Below, piece by piece: positions 36,115-48,445 of a DNA stretch of 64,000 nucleotides. Where the stretch lies: positions 1-64,000 of the forward strand of contig JALLLS010000070.1 in assembly GCA_025094145.1 (NCBI GenBank). The letters run 5' to 3'. The translations under genes and the position numbers were made by a program. Source of the stretch: Spinellus fusiger. Taxonomy: Eukaryota > Mucoromycota > Mucoromycetes > Mucorales > Phycomycetaceae. Below the pieces are notes generated by a model. It made no database searches and was not told the DNA's origin. It saw only the letters and a list, made by a program, of their open reading frames with translations. Every line of letters starts with the position of its first letter. Position 1 is the stretch's first letter.

Positions 36115-37599
36115 ATGCGTGAACCCAACTTTAGCGTTCCATCCCAACACAAGGCAGCCGTCGTTATTTCTTCTACGCTCTATGACCGACGAGCCCTTGA
36201 CTGTACAGCCACTCTCCCCCTCGTCAACTCACTCACCCACCTTGCCTACATGACATCCACATCACCGCGTATACGAGAAATACTCGCCACAGATGGAGGT
36301 CTGGAGCGACTTGTAAAGATACTTGCAACGTGTCAGCACACCGACCGACGCTCACTATGGAAGTGGTCGCTGGCATTTCAGTGTGTGGTGAATGTGGGTG
36401 TAAGAGGCACTGAAACTATACGCACCCGTGTCGTTAATGCAGGCACCATCCATGTCGTCCTGGCTATTTTGGAGAACTTTATGGAGGCACTGGAGAAGGC
36501 CAAGGTAGAGAAAGACCAGCACCACCAGCACCACCAGCCAGCAGACCAACCTATTGCCACTGCCCTTACCTTATCATCTATGCCACTCCATCCCTCCCAG
36601 TCCAGGTCAACGCCCATACCTCATGCACAGACACTGCTGACGACACCCACAGACACTGTGCCCTTTACCACCAGCCGGCGCACCTTCCTCACCCGCACTG
36701 TGAATAGCAAACCAAAGCCACCCACTGTCTCATTCATCCCTCTTCTGACTCATCTTACACCCGATGCAGTGCTCCATCGTGAGGAGGATGTGCTGCTCTC
36801 TCTGCAGCTACTGGCCTATCTGTCCAAATACCCCCAGCTGCGTCAGGCACTCCACACCAACCACCACTGCAATGTATTTTCTGTTGTGGAGAAGTTCACG
36901 CACCGTCTCCACTCTGCTGCTATTATCTACTGGGCAGGTGTTATTATGCGCAATGCCTGTCGAAAGGACGAGAGCCGGGGCGGGCTACGACAATGTGCCC
37001 ATATGCAGTGCAGTAAATGGGAACGCTATCCCCGTGAGTTTGCAAAGTGCCGTCGATGGTAAGTAGGGAGTGCTCTTTCTTCTCTTCTCTCCTCTCTCTT
37101 CTCTCTTTCTCTTTTGGCTAATGACGTCAGTCGTAAGGCCAAGTACTGCTCAAAGCCATGTCAGTCCAAGGCATGGGCAGATGGACATCGGTGGTGGTGT
37201 GTAGAAAGACCGCAATCTGTCCACCCTCCCGCTGCTAATCCTGCACTCAGCACAACAGCTGCAGTGGTGGCTGCAGTGGTGGCGGCTGCTCCCCAACTAC
37301 CCCCCGTCATTGATCAGGTAGTGCCCCTTGACCCGACAGCCACTGGCACAGAAGTAGTTCCTATTACGATCGAGCACCAGACCATGCAAGTGGACACTGA
37401 GCCAGCAGAGGACGATGGCCATCGGTCTTCTTCCATGACAGACCACCCACCCGACCAGCCCAGACGTGATCCCCGCCTATTCTATCACCACCGACGACAC
37501 AATTCACACTCTGCAAGGAGTCTCGTCTCGGGATCCTCTACAGAAGTCGAAGTAGAAACAGACACCCCTCCCAGACACAATCTCATGGAAATTGACTAA
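36115..37599 (+). CDS. MUB1: MYND zinc-finger protein, MUB1/SamB family
   Basis: Two exons (36115-37058 and 37131-37599), 470 residues. The N-terminus MREPNFSVPSQHKAAVVISS, then YDRRALDCTATLPLVNSL and ILATDGGLERLVKIL, is the highly conserved armadillo-like part of the family. The C-terminal half carries a MYND finger split by the intron: CAHMQCSKWERYP, then CRRC/RKAKYCSKPCQ and HRWWC. A variable Pro/Thr-rich insert follows residue 150 and the tail is acidic. In yeast Mub1 helps the E3 Ubr2 ubiquitinate Rpn4, controlling proteasome genes; the Aspergillus relative SamB affects hyphal branching and septation. These roles are by homology. The intron lies within the zinc finger, with phase kept (CGA TG|T CGT). 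Confidence 0.93.
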
Positions 37600-37829
37600 G
37601 GCCGGAAGAAAAGGGTGTTCTCCACAGCACCGATGGCGGAGAATGAAAGGTGGAAAGGTTAGAAAGATGGAAGCGGCGGTGTATAGATATACATTTATAT
37701 ATGTGTTTGTATGTGTGTGAGGTGTACCCTACCCTACCCTAGCATGCCATGTTCTTTTTTTTTTTCTTTTTTTTTCTTATTTTCTTTTTTATTATTAAAA
37801 AAAAAGTCCCTGATGGGGTTAGCCTCTCT

Positions 37830-37980
37830 TGTCATATAAAATAATAAAATAATAAAATAATAAATAATAAAATAATAAAATAATAAAATAATAAAATAAT
37901 AAATAATAAATAATAAATAATAAATAATAAATAATAAATAATAAATTAAAAAATAATAAAATAATAAAATAATATAAAAA
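37830..37980. repeat. AATAAAAT/AATAAT repeat tract
   Basis: About 150 bases made of AATAAAAT and AATAAT units between MUB1 and the transporter gene. A TACCC repeat (37724-37740) and poly-T run lie just before it. Confidence 0.85.
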
Positions 37981-38155
37981 TGCCTTGTTTTGATTGGTCA
38001 AGTGTTGTCTGTTATTCACTACAGATTGCTATGATTGGCTACAATGGATATTGGTTTTAGGGAGATCTGCTTTACAAAATAATACTCAAACATGGAATGA
38101 CCTCATCCCTTCTTTGTTTCCTTTTTTCTCTTTTTTTTTCCTCTTCTTTCACTCA

Positions 38156-40336
38156 ATGACAGCCACGACCATGGATGGGTCTGGCGTCTCTTTAAGAAAT
38201 TTATCAAAGCCAGAAACTGCCAGTGGTACAATTACTCGGAGTGACGTTGATTCTGACATAAACTTTCTCTTTTTTCTTTTTTGTAGGTTACTCCACAAGT
38301 CACTCTATAGAACACGCTGCCACCATGCAATCTAGTGTTACCCAACGTAAAGAGTATGACAGCAAAGAGGAAAAGGGACTGCCACAGGAGACGACGGAAG
38401 ACGAAGAAAGGAAAGAAGAAACAACAGGAGGAGAATCACTGAGCGTAAAAGACAGAGGGAACTTTGCTCTGTTGGTCATTCTATGTAAGAACATGTTACA
38501 TTTCAACAGTAACATGATATACATATACATCTATAAGATCTACTCCAGGGAATCCCAGTGGGCTTATCGTTTGGCTCGATTCCTTTTCTCTTAAAAGAAC
38601 AAATGACATACTCTCAGATTGCTGTGTTCTCTCTATCAGCATGGCCGTATTCACTCAAATTCATCTGGTCACCTATTGTGGACGCTGTCTATTCACCAAA
38701 GATAGGAAGAAGAAAGTCATGGATTGTACCTATACAGATCATGACAGGCATTCTGTTCTTCTGGCTCAGCACCAAGATTGATGCCATTATGTCTGCTGAG
38801 CATATTCCTATCTACTATCTTACGAGTCTCTTCCTTATCACCATCTTCTTTTGTGCCACACAGGACATTGCAGTGGATGGTTGGGCTCTGACTCTGCTCT
38901 CCAAAGAGAGTCTTTCTTATGCGTCCACAGCCCAGACCATTGGACTCAATACTGGCTATTTTCTGTCTTTTACTGTGTTCTTGGCATTGAATTCAGCAGA
39001 GTTCTGTAACAAGTACTTTAGATCCGTGGCCTCAGATGCCGGTCTTGTGTCCTTGGGAGACTACATGCAGTTCTGGGCTGTCATGTATTTGGTAGTAACA
39101 GCATGGTTGATATTTGTAACAAACGAGGTAATCAGAAACATTGGGGTCCATTGGTCAAATAAGGACATGTCACTTAACCCCACTATGACTATGACTATGA
39201 CTATGACTGCCATGGATTAGACCAATGCATCCAGTGAAGAAGATCAAATGGGTGTTCGGGGTGTCTACGAGACGATCCTTCGCATATGCAAACTATCTCG
39301 TGAGTCCATTCAAACCTCTTCTTGTACACAATAGGTTGAAGAGGAGGAGGAGGAGGAGAGAAGAAGAGACAGATGACTGACATTTTATGACCAGATGTAC
39401 GCTCCTTCATTATGGTTCTATTGCTTTCAAAGATTGGATTTATCTGTCATGAAGCAGTGACTGCATTAAAGTTGCTCGAGAAAGGGTTCTCAAAGGAGGA
39501 CCTTGCTCTTGCTGTTTTGTTGGACTTTCCTCTTCAAGTGTTCTTTGGCTACTATGCTGCAAAATGGTCAAATGGACCACGTCCACTAAAGCCTGTAAGT
39601 GATAGCAATAGCAATAGCAATAGCAATAGCAATAGCAATAGAGAGAAATTGGAGCCTATGAATTGAAGTGTGCAGTGGTTGTATGCTTTCTTTGGTAGAC
39701 TTGTCTGCTCTGTATTAGGAATGTTGGTGGTGGCTTATTATCCCGAGGGCAATGCTGTAGACTCTTTCTACTTTAGCATCATCATCTCTTCCACTGTGCT
39801 AAGCTCCTTCATGGCCACAGTTCAATTTGTTAGCATTTCTGCTTTTATGACAGGCATTGCTGATCCTCTTATTGGTGGAACCTACATGACAGTAAGAAGA
39901 CACATACGCTTTTCTTTTTCTTTTTTATATGTATCAATCACTAAACTTGTCATATGAATAGCTGTTAAACACATTCAGCAATTTTGGTGGAACATGGCCC
40001 AAGTTTTTTGTACTTGAAGCTGTAGATTACTTCACAAAGGCTACATGCAGCATTCCTGATACGAATGGGGATAGTAAGTACAAGGATAATGAAAGAAAGA
40101 AAGAAGTTCTATCATAGACTAACCTAGGGTCTACAGTCTTTTCTTGTACATCGGATGAAGGAAAGTCTGCATGCAAGACTTTAAGTGGTGAGTGCAAAGT
40201 TGTCCAGGATGGATATTATTTTGCAGGCATCATGTGTGTTATTCTTGGTCTTGTTATGTTGGTAGCCTATGTCAAACCTGTAGTAGAACATTTAGAAAGG
40301 CTTCCAAAACACAAATGGCGTCTTAACAGTAAATAA
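38156..40336 (+). CDS. Acetyl-CoA transporter, SLC33A1 family
   Basis: Eight exons: 38156-38240, 38287-38484, 38538-39127, 39221-39299, 39395-39594, 39676-39891, 39962-40073 and 40128-40336, giving 562 residues; human SLC33A1 has 549. About a dozen hydrophobic helices are visible. Family blocks are LLQGIPVGLSFGSIPFLL, YSLKFIWSPIVDAVY, FGRRKSW-like IGRRKSW, ATQDIAVDGWAL, FMTGIADPLIGGTYMT and LLNTFSNFGGTWPKFF. It should move acetyl-CoA into the ER or Golgi lumen for acetylation; fungal members may serve other acyl-CoA or peptidoglycan-like substrates, so substrate is inferred. The first exon (MTATTMDGSG) extends the protein by 41 residues beyond the internal ATG at 38325 and keeps phase; either start is possible. 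Intron 3 holds an ATGACT repeat and intron 5 a TAGCAA repeat. Confidence 0.93.
39600..39642. repeat. TAGCAA hexamer repeat in a transporter intron
   Basis: Seven near-perfect copies inside the intron 39595-39675 of the SLC33A1-like gene. If retained it would be read as Ser-Asn repeats before a stop. Confidence 0.85.
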
Positions 40337-42027
40337 ACACATCTTGTGTGCATACAGTTCTTTAACACTTTTAACTTTGAAAGACGATTATTATTCCTAT
40401 AGATTAATAGACATCTACCTATAGATGTAGAAAGAAGTTTAGAAACATGAATACAAATAATCTTTGTATTTGTCACAGTCTATTCAGTGTGCTTTATGGT
40501 GCTTGAGAAATAGAACCAATTGAGCAAACAGAAAACATATCTTTATTTCATCAATTAATTTGAAGTCTTTTTTTTTTGAAGAATAGAGTACAGTACCTAG
40601 CCTAATATACTGCTGTAAAAATAAAAATAAAAATAAAAGCAATAGTGGTTATTTATTCATCTACTTTATTGCTCGGTTTTGTCAGTATTAGATAGAAAGT
40701 AGTGTCCCATTTTAATATATATAAAAAATTTCTTAACTAATTAATGTAATTTGATGAATTGTGATAAAGTATATGTATAATAATAATAATAATAATAATA
40801 ATGCTATTTATACTGCCCTATAACTTAACAGAGGCTAGAAAAATATACAATACCATGAGTGAGCATATACCTTTGGAATAAAGTATAAGATTTAATATAA
40901 GATTTAAATCTATAAATCTAAGTTATTTTTTTCATAGGAAACTGTTATTTATCTTCAAACACAACAACTCGAACATTCATTTTATTTGGTAGTTCCAAAT
41001 CAAAAAAGAAAATCGAATCCAAACAGCCCTAGCGCCAGAAAATTCAAATAAATAGCAAGCAACTATGAACAGGATGACATATTTAATCTTTTCTATACAC
41101 TAAAGAAACATGGCATGCATCTTGAGGAACATTTTATTTATAGTACAGTATCAAGTATACTTGACATTTTAATGTCTTTTGTATGATAAAATTCAATAAG
41201 ATACATTTTGTTATTTTTTTAGATAGATTACCTGTATCATGGGTTTCCGTCAGTTAGTTAACCGAGGCTCCAATAATCACTGGGGAAGGAGAAGGGTGGA
41301 GATGAACCAGAAAACTTGAACCTTTTCTTGGTTCAGAGGAAATAGATAGAAATAAAATAAGAAGGAATAAATAGTATTGAATAGTATCAGTTACTATTTA
41401 TCATACGTTAATTGGGTTATGTCGTATGAAATTCAGGCGAGCTTGCTCAATGTTAGCCTATACTCTATATAGATGAAAGAGCTTTCCGAATGAATGCAAA
41501 TGGTTTATTTTTCTATAAATCAATCTGAAGTAGTAGTGTTTTATTATGTTTATCTTGACATTTTGGTCATTGACTGAACATGTATTTATATTCCAACTTA
41601 ACTATCCTGTAGGAAAAAGTACTTGGCTCATAGGACTGTATGACTGATTCATCTCACTCATTCTTTGTAATAAGCTGCCATCTCTTGGTCTTATCACAAT
41701 GTCTCTATGTTTGGTATCTATCATTATTTGGACAGCTGCAATAACTTTTGTGCAAAGGACCCTATATACAACAGCTTGTATATCTATTTTGAAGATAGTT
41801 TACTAAAAAAAAGGAGTATATAATTAGGATTAACATACTTGTTCAAGAAAGTGTGAATACAGCCACTCCCAATTGAATTTAATACCTTTGAAAATAAATA
41901 TCAGGTCAAGATATATGACATGTTCAATATTAAATAAAACACTCCACATTTGATATAGAAGCTTCAGACTTAAGCACACCAAAGCTCAATATCTTTAATT
42001 ATAGAAAATAAAATAATAATAATATAG
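40337..42027. other. AT-rich spacer
   Basis: No supported gene. A TAA trinucleotide repeat lies at 40778-40801. Bases 41337-41385 resemble 16665-16715 (shared GAAATAGATAGAAATAAAAT), a possible decayed dispersed repeat. Confidence 0.5.
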
Positions 42028-42700
42028 TTAATATTTTGTATGACCTCCTTTGGCATTAATTACAGCCTGGCATCCATCTGTCATACTCAGAACTAATCGT
42101 TGTGCAAGTTCAACACCAACCCTCTCTCACTCTTCTGCAAGTAGAGCCTTCAAAAATTCAATATTGGTGGTAAATACCTTTCTTTTTTCAATTCGTCTTT
42201 CCAAGGCCCACCAGATGTATTCAACTGAGTTCAAAAAGGGCCTTGTGTGGGCCAGTAATCAAAGAACCCTAATCTGATACACCTCTTCTCACCATCTGGC
42301 ATAGGCCCCAGTATGCTAGCTAGCACCATTTTATTCTAACAGAAACATACTATCCTATTTCTTATGCAATTTCATGTGCCAAAGATAAAACTTATCAGCC
42401 AAAATATTGACATATTTGTCTTAGTTTACAGTGCCACCAACAAAGCCGTTTCTCCTTATGTTTTGCAGTTAAGGCTGGCTTGTGGTCTACAGAAAAAAAA
42501 AGATCCAAACCCTAAATAGTTGCAGTAGCTGATAATGGTGTTTCTTCATACACCCACCTGAATCTTCAACATGTCTAATTTCAGCTGATTATATGAGGCA
42601 AATGGATTTTTTCTAATGACCTTTTCTAAGTGTCTGAAGTCCCTCTCACTGGCTTTTTTTTTCATGTTTTTCATGACTCCAAGTGCAATAGTGATATGTG
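42028..42700 (-). pseudogene. Tc1/mariner DDE transposase, decayed
   Basis: Read on the minus strand, fragments in several frames match a Tc1-like transposase in order: ERDFRHLEKVIRKNPFAS (second HTH), KPALTAKHKEKRL, YWPTQGPF and VEYIWWALERRIEKRK (the DLNPIE...W region around the last catalytic residue), and the typical end DGCQAVINAKGGHTKY followed by TAA at 42028. There are several stop codons and at least one single-base frameshift in WPTQGP-LNSVEYIW, where the Asp and Pro of the usual DLNP are also lost. It cannot be active. No terminal inverted repeats were confirmed. Confidence 0.9.
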
Positions 42701-42719
42701 TTCATTGATATTTCAAACA

Positions 42720-44940
42720 CTAATTTAAACTATAGGGTTTTTCCTCACAATCACACTCACACTCACAATCACAGCCAACTCTAATCTAGCCGTAAACAGG
42801 CAATAAATACCCTATCATCTTCCATATTTTGTCTTGTCCTATTTTCCACGAATGCAATATTCTAATATCCATCTGAAATACTGTATTAACCTTACAACAT
42901 CTATAAAGAAAAAGGTGTTTCATATAATAGAAATAGTCTTCCCTTTTATCAGCAAGCTTCCAACAAATATTAAATAAATTCAACAAGGGTGGCTGCACAT
43001 TATCCATCAACTAATCAAATAGCCGGATTCACCTTTCTTAAAAAGTGATTTCTCAGTAATATATAGTAAAAGTCTTATAAACAAAGGACAGTATAATATC
43101 TTGCAAATGTCTTTTGTTTCAAAATAAAAATAAAAACCAACATGCAGATATAAATATAGATCGAACTCTGTTGTTTATGGACACACTTTTGTTTAAACAA
43201 TATACCTTTCTTTATGGTGAATTAAATAAAATATAGATTTTCTTTTTCATTTGGACAGTTATATTTATATATTCTATCCAATAGTATGACTATACCTACT
43301 CACATTTTGTTAATAAGATAGATGTTCACCAGATAAACACAAGTCGAGATGAAATTCATTTGATTAATTATTATATCTATAGCATTATATCACGTGCAGA
43401 TAGCAGAAGAATTGGCTCGGTGGAGTGTGTTCTATTCGAAGTATACATTATTATTTGAATAAGTCAACCAATTTAAATATGAAGGGACAGTGATTAAGTT
43501 GTAGAATAAACAGATTTTTCCTGATATAATATTGACAGAAAGCCATTTATATTTACGTTTATAAGAGACACATTATAGTATTATAACTAATACTTGTGCA
43601 TATTTAATTATCTATGTGAATCTTAATAGTAAAAATACATATGTATAACCCCATCTTTCATCTTATGAAATCCATTTCTAGAGGATCGTCTGTCGGTGAT
43701 CATAAACATAAAACAGGGTATGAGAAAGTACGTAATGTTGTTTATAGCGACATTACACATTGTCTACTACACATATTACAGTAGAAATATTATCAAAAGA
43801 AACGGAAGACTTAAATCTAATATATATATTGAAGCCAATGTGCTGAAATAGTTGCTTATATTGATTAAAAAATAGCATTGTTTATAGGTACTGATGCTTA
43901 TGAATTAAATATGTTTATCCCTATGTTTCTTTGTTACAGTGTACGTCCTTTAGAAATAACAACAACCCGGATCTCCTGTAGTGTGAATAGCTTTTACTTT
44001 TTATTTTAGTATCGTTTCCATTGGTTTGTACGCTCACACTAAGTTTAAACATAATCCTTGTACCAGTCGACTCGTTAATATTCTGAGATGTAATGTACTA
44101 GAAAAGTAAGGAAACTCAGTGGCTATGTCTTAAATATATTCCAAGAGCCAAGCAATATTCACATTTAAATAGCCTACAATTGATTAAAATCAATCTATAA
44201 ACCAATATGAACTTTATTTTAATATGAAAGACATTCGTGTGTGTGTACAACCAAAGAGTGTAAATGAAATAAAAACTATTAATTGATCTCAAATGCTTTC
44301 TAGATCTGCTTAAATGTATTAAAGCACAGTGACATTACAGTACCCGTAGTGATTTTCTAAAGAGCTCGGGCACAAGCTATATATGCAGGTGCTGCTCATA
44401 AGTAAAACTAATAAATTTGATTTGATAAACCTTTGAAATGCAAATATACTTTTGTTAATAATAGTATACATCCCCCCTCTTCCTCTTTAAAAAGAGATAG
44501 AAAACCCAGAAAATAGTATGAAGATACGAAGAGAAGTCTTATAAGATATACCTTAATGGTAGATAATACGGCCTGGGTTTACAGATGATGTCAATATCAT
44601 AATCAGATACATTCATTCTCTAGACCGAGTACTATTGTTTAAATACCAACCAACAATCGTTGCTCTCCCTATATCTTTTTTTTTTTTAAATAAAATAAAA
44701 TAAAAAAGAACAATTGCGTGTTTATAGGTACGTGAATACCCACTTGCCCTTGTTTGTCTAGAGATGAGTTAATCTTTAGTATCCACCTGATGATAAAATA
44801 GTGATACTTTATTTCCTTTATTTCATTTGATTTTAATTTAATCGTAGTACGAGAGAAGAGAAGAAAAAACAGGAATACCAACAGACAATTATGCCTTTAG
44901 CTCATCCGATGATAGGTAACACCTGTTACTACCAACCTTC
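42720..44940. other. AT-rich spacer
   Basis: No supported gene. It may include the decayed 5' end of the transposon. An open minus-strand frame at 42786-43010 has no recognisable content. Confidence 0.5.
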
Positions 44941-44950
44941 TTCTTGAAGT

Positions 44951-45661
44951 ATGAGAAAGAGGGTGTATGTGTAAATTTAGATGCATAGATAGTGACTAGC
45001 TACTCCTACATCCATGTACATCTCTATATATAACTTTTTTAAAAAAAGAAGAAAAAAGTTAAGGATTATTTGTTGTTTTTACCTCTTCTTCTCTATTCAC
45101 TGAAAAAGTTCAACCTTTTTTTTTCAAATGTTTTCCCTTGGTACAGTATTTCAATAATAAATTATTATACTAATAACAATATAGAAACGTCAAATCATGC
45201 CTATGATAACCCATGCAATATCTCTCCACCCGACTATGACCTTTATCCAAGTCTTGCTCGACGCATCAGTAATGGGCATTTCCACCAGTGCTCTGAACCG
45301 CATCATAAAAATGAACAAGTGAATTACATAAGCATGAATTATATGACATGCAAACAGCAAGTTCAAGAGAAATCAGAAACATCTTCTTATGAGAACAATG
45401 TCTCAACATTCTCATCCCCATTGACTTCAGAGCAAAATAGTAACCCACATCCTCACTCACTTGTCACTAGTAATGTAAGTTTTATTTTATTTTTAATTAT
45501 TTCATGTTGCATTGTACTTTAGCTTTAGTCGTGCTGCTATTGTTGTATATCTTAATAATTTAATTTATTATAAATATTTATATATTTAGTCAGAAAGATC
45601 TTATGTTGATCAATCACAGAGACAACTGGATATGATTGAGGAGACTGAAGCAAGAAACTAG
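44951..45661 (+). CDS. Uncharacterised Asn/Ser-rich small protein
   Basis: I do not recognise it. Two exons are well supported: 45147-45474 and 45590-45661, joined in phase 0 by GTAAGT and TTTAG, encoding SNHAYDNPCNISPPDYDLYPS onwards and ending DMIEETEARN. The first exon must end in phase 2; the best fit is MRKRV at 44951-44964 with a GTATGT donor, giving 137 residues and a 182-bp first intron. The protein is hydrophilic, rich in Asn, Ser, His and Gln, with no signal peptide or membrane helix, so it is probably disordered and cytosolic or nuclear. It stands in an AT-rich region with no close neighbour. The start is the weakest part of the model. Confidence 0.5.
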
Positions 45662-46277
45662 TTTTTTTATTAGTTTTTAGCTCTTTCCTTTTCCCCTTGT
45701 TTGTGGAAATAGGCCTGGTTTACTGTCTTCCAATGTATATTTTTGATAGTATATTTCATAGCATGATTAATTTGTATCAATATTTAATCAATGAAATCTA
45801 TTTGCACAGACTTTCTTTTTTTTTATCATCAGGAAAAAGAGATTGAGTGGTTGGATAGATGGTCAGGAGTTTATTTTTATAGTATTAGAGTATCATCCAT
45901 TTTACCACGAGAAGATAAAAGATAAAAGATAATACATATTAATCATAGCTATAATAATACAAATTTGCTCATTTGTCTTTTTCAAAATAATCACTTATGC
46001 AAATAACAGAAAATGGCAATTTTGAATAAAGAGAGGCAAGGCTTTAGAATCAATGCAGAGATATAGAATAGTTTTTTTTTTTACTTATGCACTTGAACAT
46101 ACATAGAATACATTTAATAATCAGGTACACTGCAACACCTACATAGTCTTTTAACTACATAGCTATCTAGATACACTTGTTGAAGTAAATACGCTAGTAC
46201 TGTTTTTGAGTTAACAGGCTTCCTTTTTGTGAATATATTTCATACAATGATTTGATTCAAGAGCCGGCCACCGATGA

Positions 46278-46520
46278 CTATTTCTTTCTCAAAAGATCTG
46301 CTAAAGACCAATCAGATGCTTTGTAGGATAAGAAGGAGCGAGGGTGGATGGAATGGGCATTACTGATATTGCTGACTTCAATGTACACTCCATCTTGGTA
46401 GGCAGTTTTGTAATAGTTTTTATCGTGTGACTTGAAGTGTGATTGTGACAATCGACGCTTTGTATACTGATCTATTTTGTGTAGTTCAAGTTTATGAAAC
46501 ACCTTTCCAATGAGACCCAT
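46278..46520 (-). CDS. Orphan 80-residue basic protein
   Basis: A single-exon ORF from MGLIGKVFHKLELHKIDQ to SLADLLRKK. It has 20 or more Lys, Arg or His residues, little low complexity and ordinary codon variety, unlike the chance frames around it. The frame stays open further upstream without an ATG. The upstream flank (46570-46615) carries CACACCTATATATA repeats. No family recognised; no signal peptide. It could be a small orphan protein or a last exon. Confidence 0.45.
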   Translation of the reverse strand: MGLIGKVFHKLELHKIDQYTKRRLSQSHFKSHDKNYYKTAYQDGVYIEVSNISNAHSIHPRSFLSYKASDWSLADLLRKK

Positions 46521-47339
46521 TATCCAGTACACTACAGTGAGAAGAAAGAAGCTAGTACACCTCCTCAAAAATATCACACACCTATATATACACACCTATA
46601 TATATATATATCTATTGTCTATGTGCACAGGTGTGTAGGTATTTACATGTAAATACATGTATTGATATGTATTGATGCAAACTCTATACACTTTATGCAC
46701 AGAGATGGAAATATATTTTGAAGTATCTGTACTCTAAATGGACCAGTGCCTGCCATTAGTGAGAGTTTGTCGGCCATTAAATGTAACATGGAGAAGAAAT
46801 CTGACTTTCTATAGTAAGTAGATGCCTCTTTTGTATCGACTCAAAGACAAATATAGAATGGCTGAGAGAGTATAGCAAAAGAGAAGGTAAATAAAGAGAC
46901 ATTCATGTTCAGTGTCTCTACAGAAATGCATAATTTTACACGGTATGAAGACTAAAGACAAGTGGATAAAGTATGCTTGTTATTGAATTATTTTTAGCTC
47001 TTAATGTTATTTTTATTTTTAAAAACTTTACTTGTCTACACCATTCAGATATGCTGTTTTTCATTATTAGAAACACCACCAGCCAGGTACGACCCATAAG
47101 TGGCTTACTGATCTATCTTTAGTACCATTTAAACACACTGTAAATCTCATAGCAAGAAAAAGAAAAAAAAGAAAAAAAGAGGAAAATGAAACAAAAGATT
47201 CAAGGCATAGTATTTTACTCTAAAGAAAGACGATTGTAAATTGAATGAGACAATGTAAAATTTTCTGTAGATAATTATGGATTCTTTTATAAATATATAT
47301 CTCTTTTTTTTTTTAAAAAAAATAAAATAAAAAAAATAA

Positions 47340-47367
47340 AAACGAAACGAAACGAAACGAAACGAAA
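47340..47367. repeat. AAACG pentamer repeat
   Basis: Five copies of AAACG in an A-rich spacer. Confidence 0.85.
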
Positions 47368-47482
47368 ATAGTATAGGAATAGTTTATCTGGAGAAACATA
47401 TATTTTTCTTTAAAGAAAAGAAAAGCTCGATACGGTGATAGGATAAGTATAAATAAATAAAATACTTATTTTTCTTGACAGA

Positions 47483-47590
47483 ATGAAGCAGGGCGATGGC
47501 GAGCCTTTAATAGTTCGTCTGAAATTCTGGAAATATTTCAAAAAGCATTCACATCACGACTCAACAACATCTCACAACTTTGACAAGTGA
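47483..47590 (+). CDS. Small ORF or exon, 35 residues
   Basis: ATG at 47483 follows a TTCTTGACAG that looks like a splice acceptor. One frame reads MKQGDGEPLIVRLKFW to HNFDK; the frame from the acceptor itself reads NEAGRWRAFNSSSEILEIFQ and is also open for 33 codons. The island is far less AT-rich than its flanks, so some of it is probably coding, most likely as an exon. I could not choose the frame or find partner exons. Confidence 0.3.
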   Translation: MKQGDGEPLIVRLKFWKYFKKHSHHDSTTSHNFDK

Positions 47591-47599
47591 GAATATTGT

Positions 47600-48440
47600 A
47601 ATAACCACTTTAGCATGAGTGAATTTAGGGTTATTACAATAGTTATAGATCTTGGGACAAAGAAGAGCATTCTTTAATTAGTATTAGAAGTTAGTGTTAT
47701 TTCTTTGGAAGTTCAAATCTCATCTGCATACACTTGTAATTGCTTTCTATTTTTATGGTATCTCTTAATATGTGATATACTACGATGGTCAATCCAATAC
47801 AATGTCCTTTTGAATTTACAGTTTCTTTTCCTTTCTGTACCAACAGCAATCACAGGCAGATGTGTACAAATCATTGCAATTTCTTAGGGTGTTATTCATT
47901 CAGATTCTCCTGTGTGTGAAGGAGGCCCTATGTTCTGGTTTAAAGATGGTCCCTCGTTCAATCTTCTAGTGAATTGTACATAAGTGCCTAGTAAGAAGAA
48001 GATTTCTTGTGTTTTTGTAGGCTTATTGCTATGATGAGAACATAAATGTGATCTGGATATCTTATGATCGAATTTTCTACGGCTATTACATTGGACAAAG
48101 CCTTCTTCCTGTTTTTCTTCTCTTTTTTGTGCCAATTAAAAAGAAATACTCTTTTGTAGTAATCTCTAAACGCATCCAAGATATAGGATAAGTCCTTGAA
48201 CAATAATGTGTTTTTGTCTACCACTTTCTATTGAAGTGTCTTATTTTCTGTGATTGTCTCATGTATTTTCTTTTAAAGCTATTCTTTTTGTTTTTCTTTT
48301 TAATCGTCTAATTTTAGGTTAAAACCCTGTATCTCACAGGGGTACAAATAGTGCGTCTATTAAAATATAATAAAACTATTATTTTTGGTTCTCTTCCTTT
48401 TTTCCTATCGTTGGTTCTCTTTCTTCCTTCTTTCTCTTTC
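47600..48440. other. Spacer upstream of the CYSTM gene
   Basis: Open minus-strand frames exist (47896-48224) but show no recognisable domain. The last 150 bases are C/T-rich and probably form the promoter and leader of the next gene. Confidence 0.4.
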
Positions 48441-48445
48441 CTGCC

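Noticed and set aside
37724..37741. Interstitial telomere repeat (TACCC units)
   Set aside because: Only three copies and not the fungal TTAGGG/CCCTAA unit.
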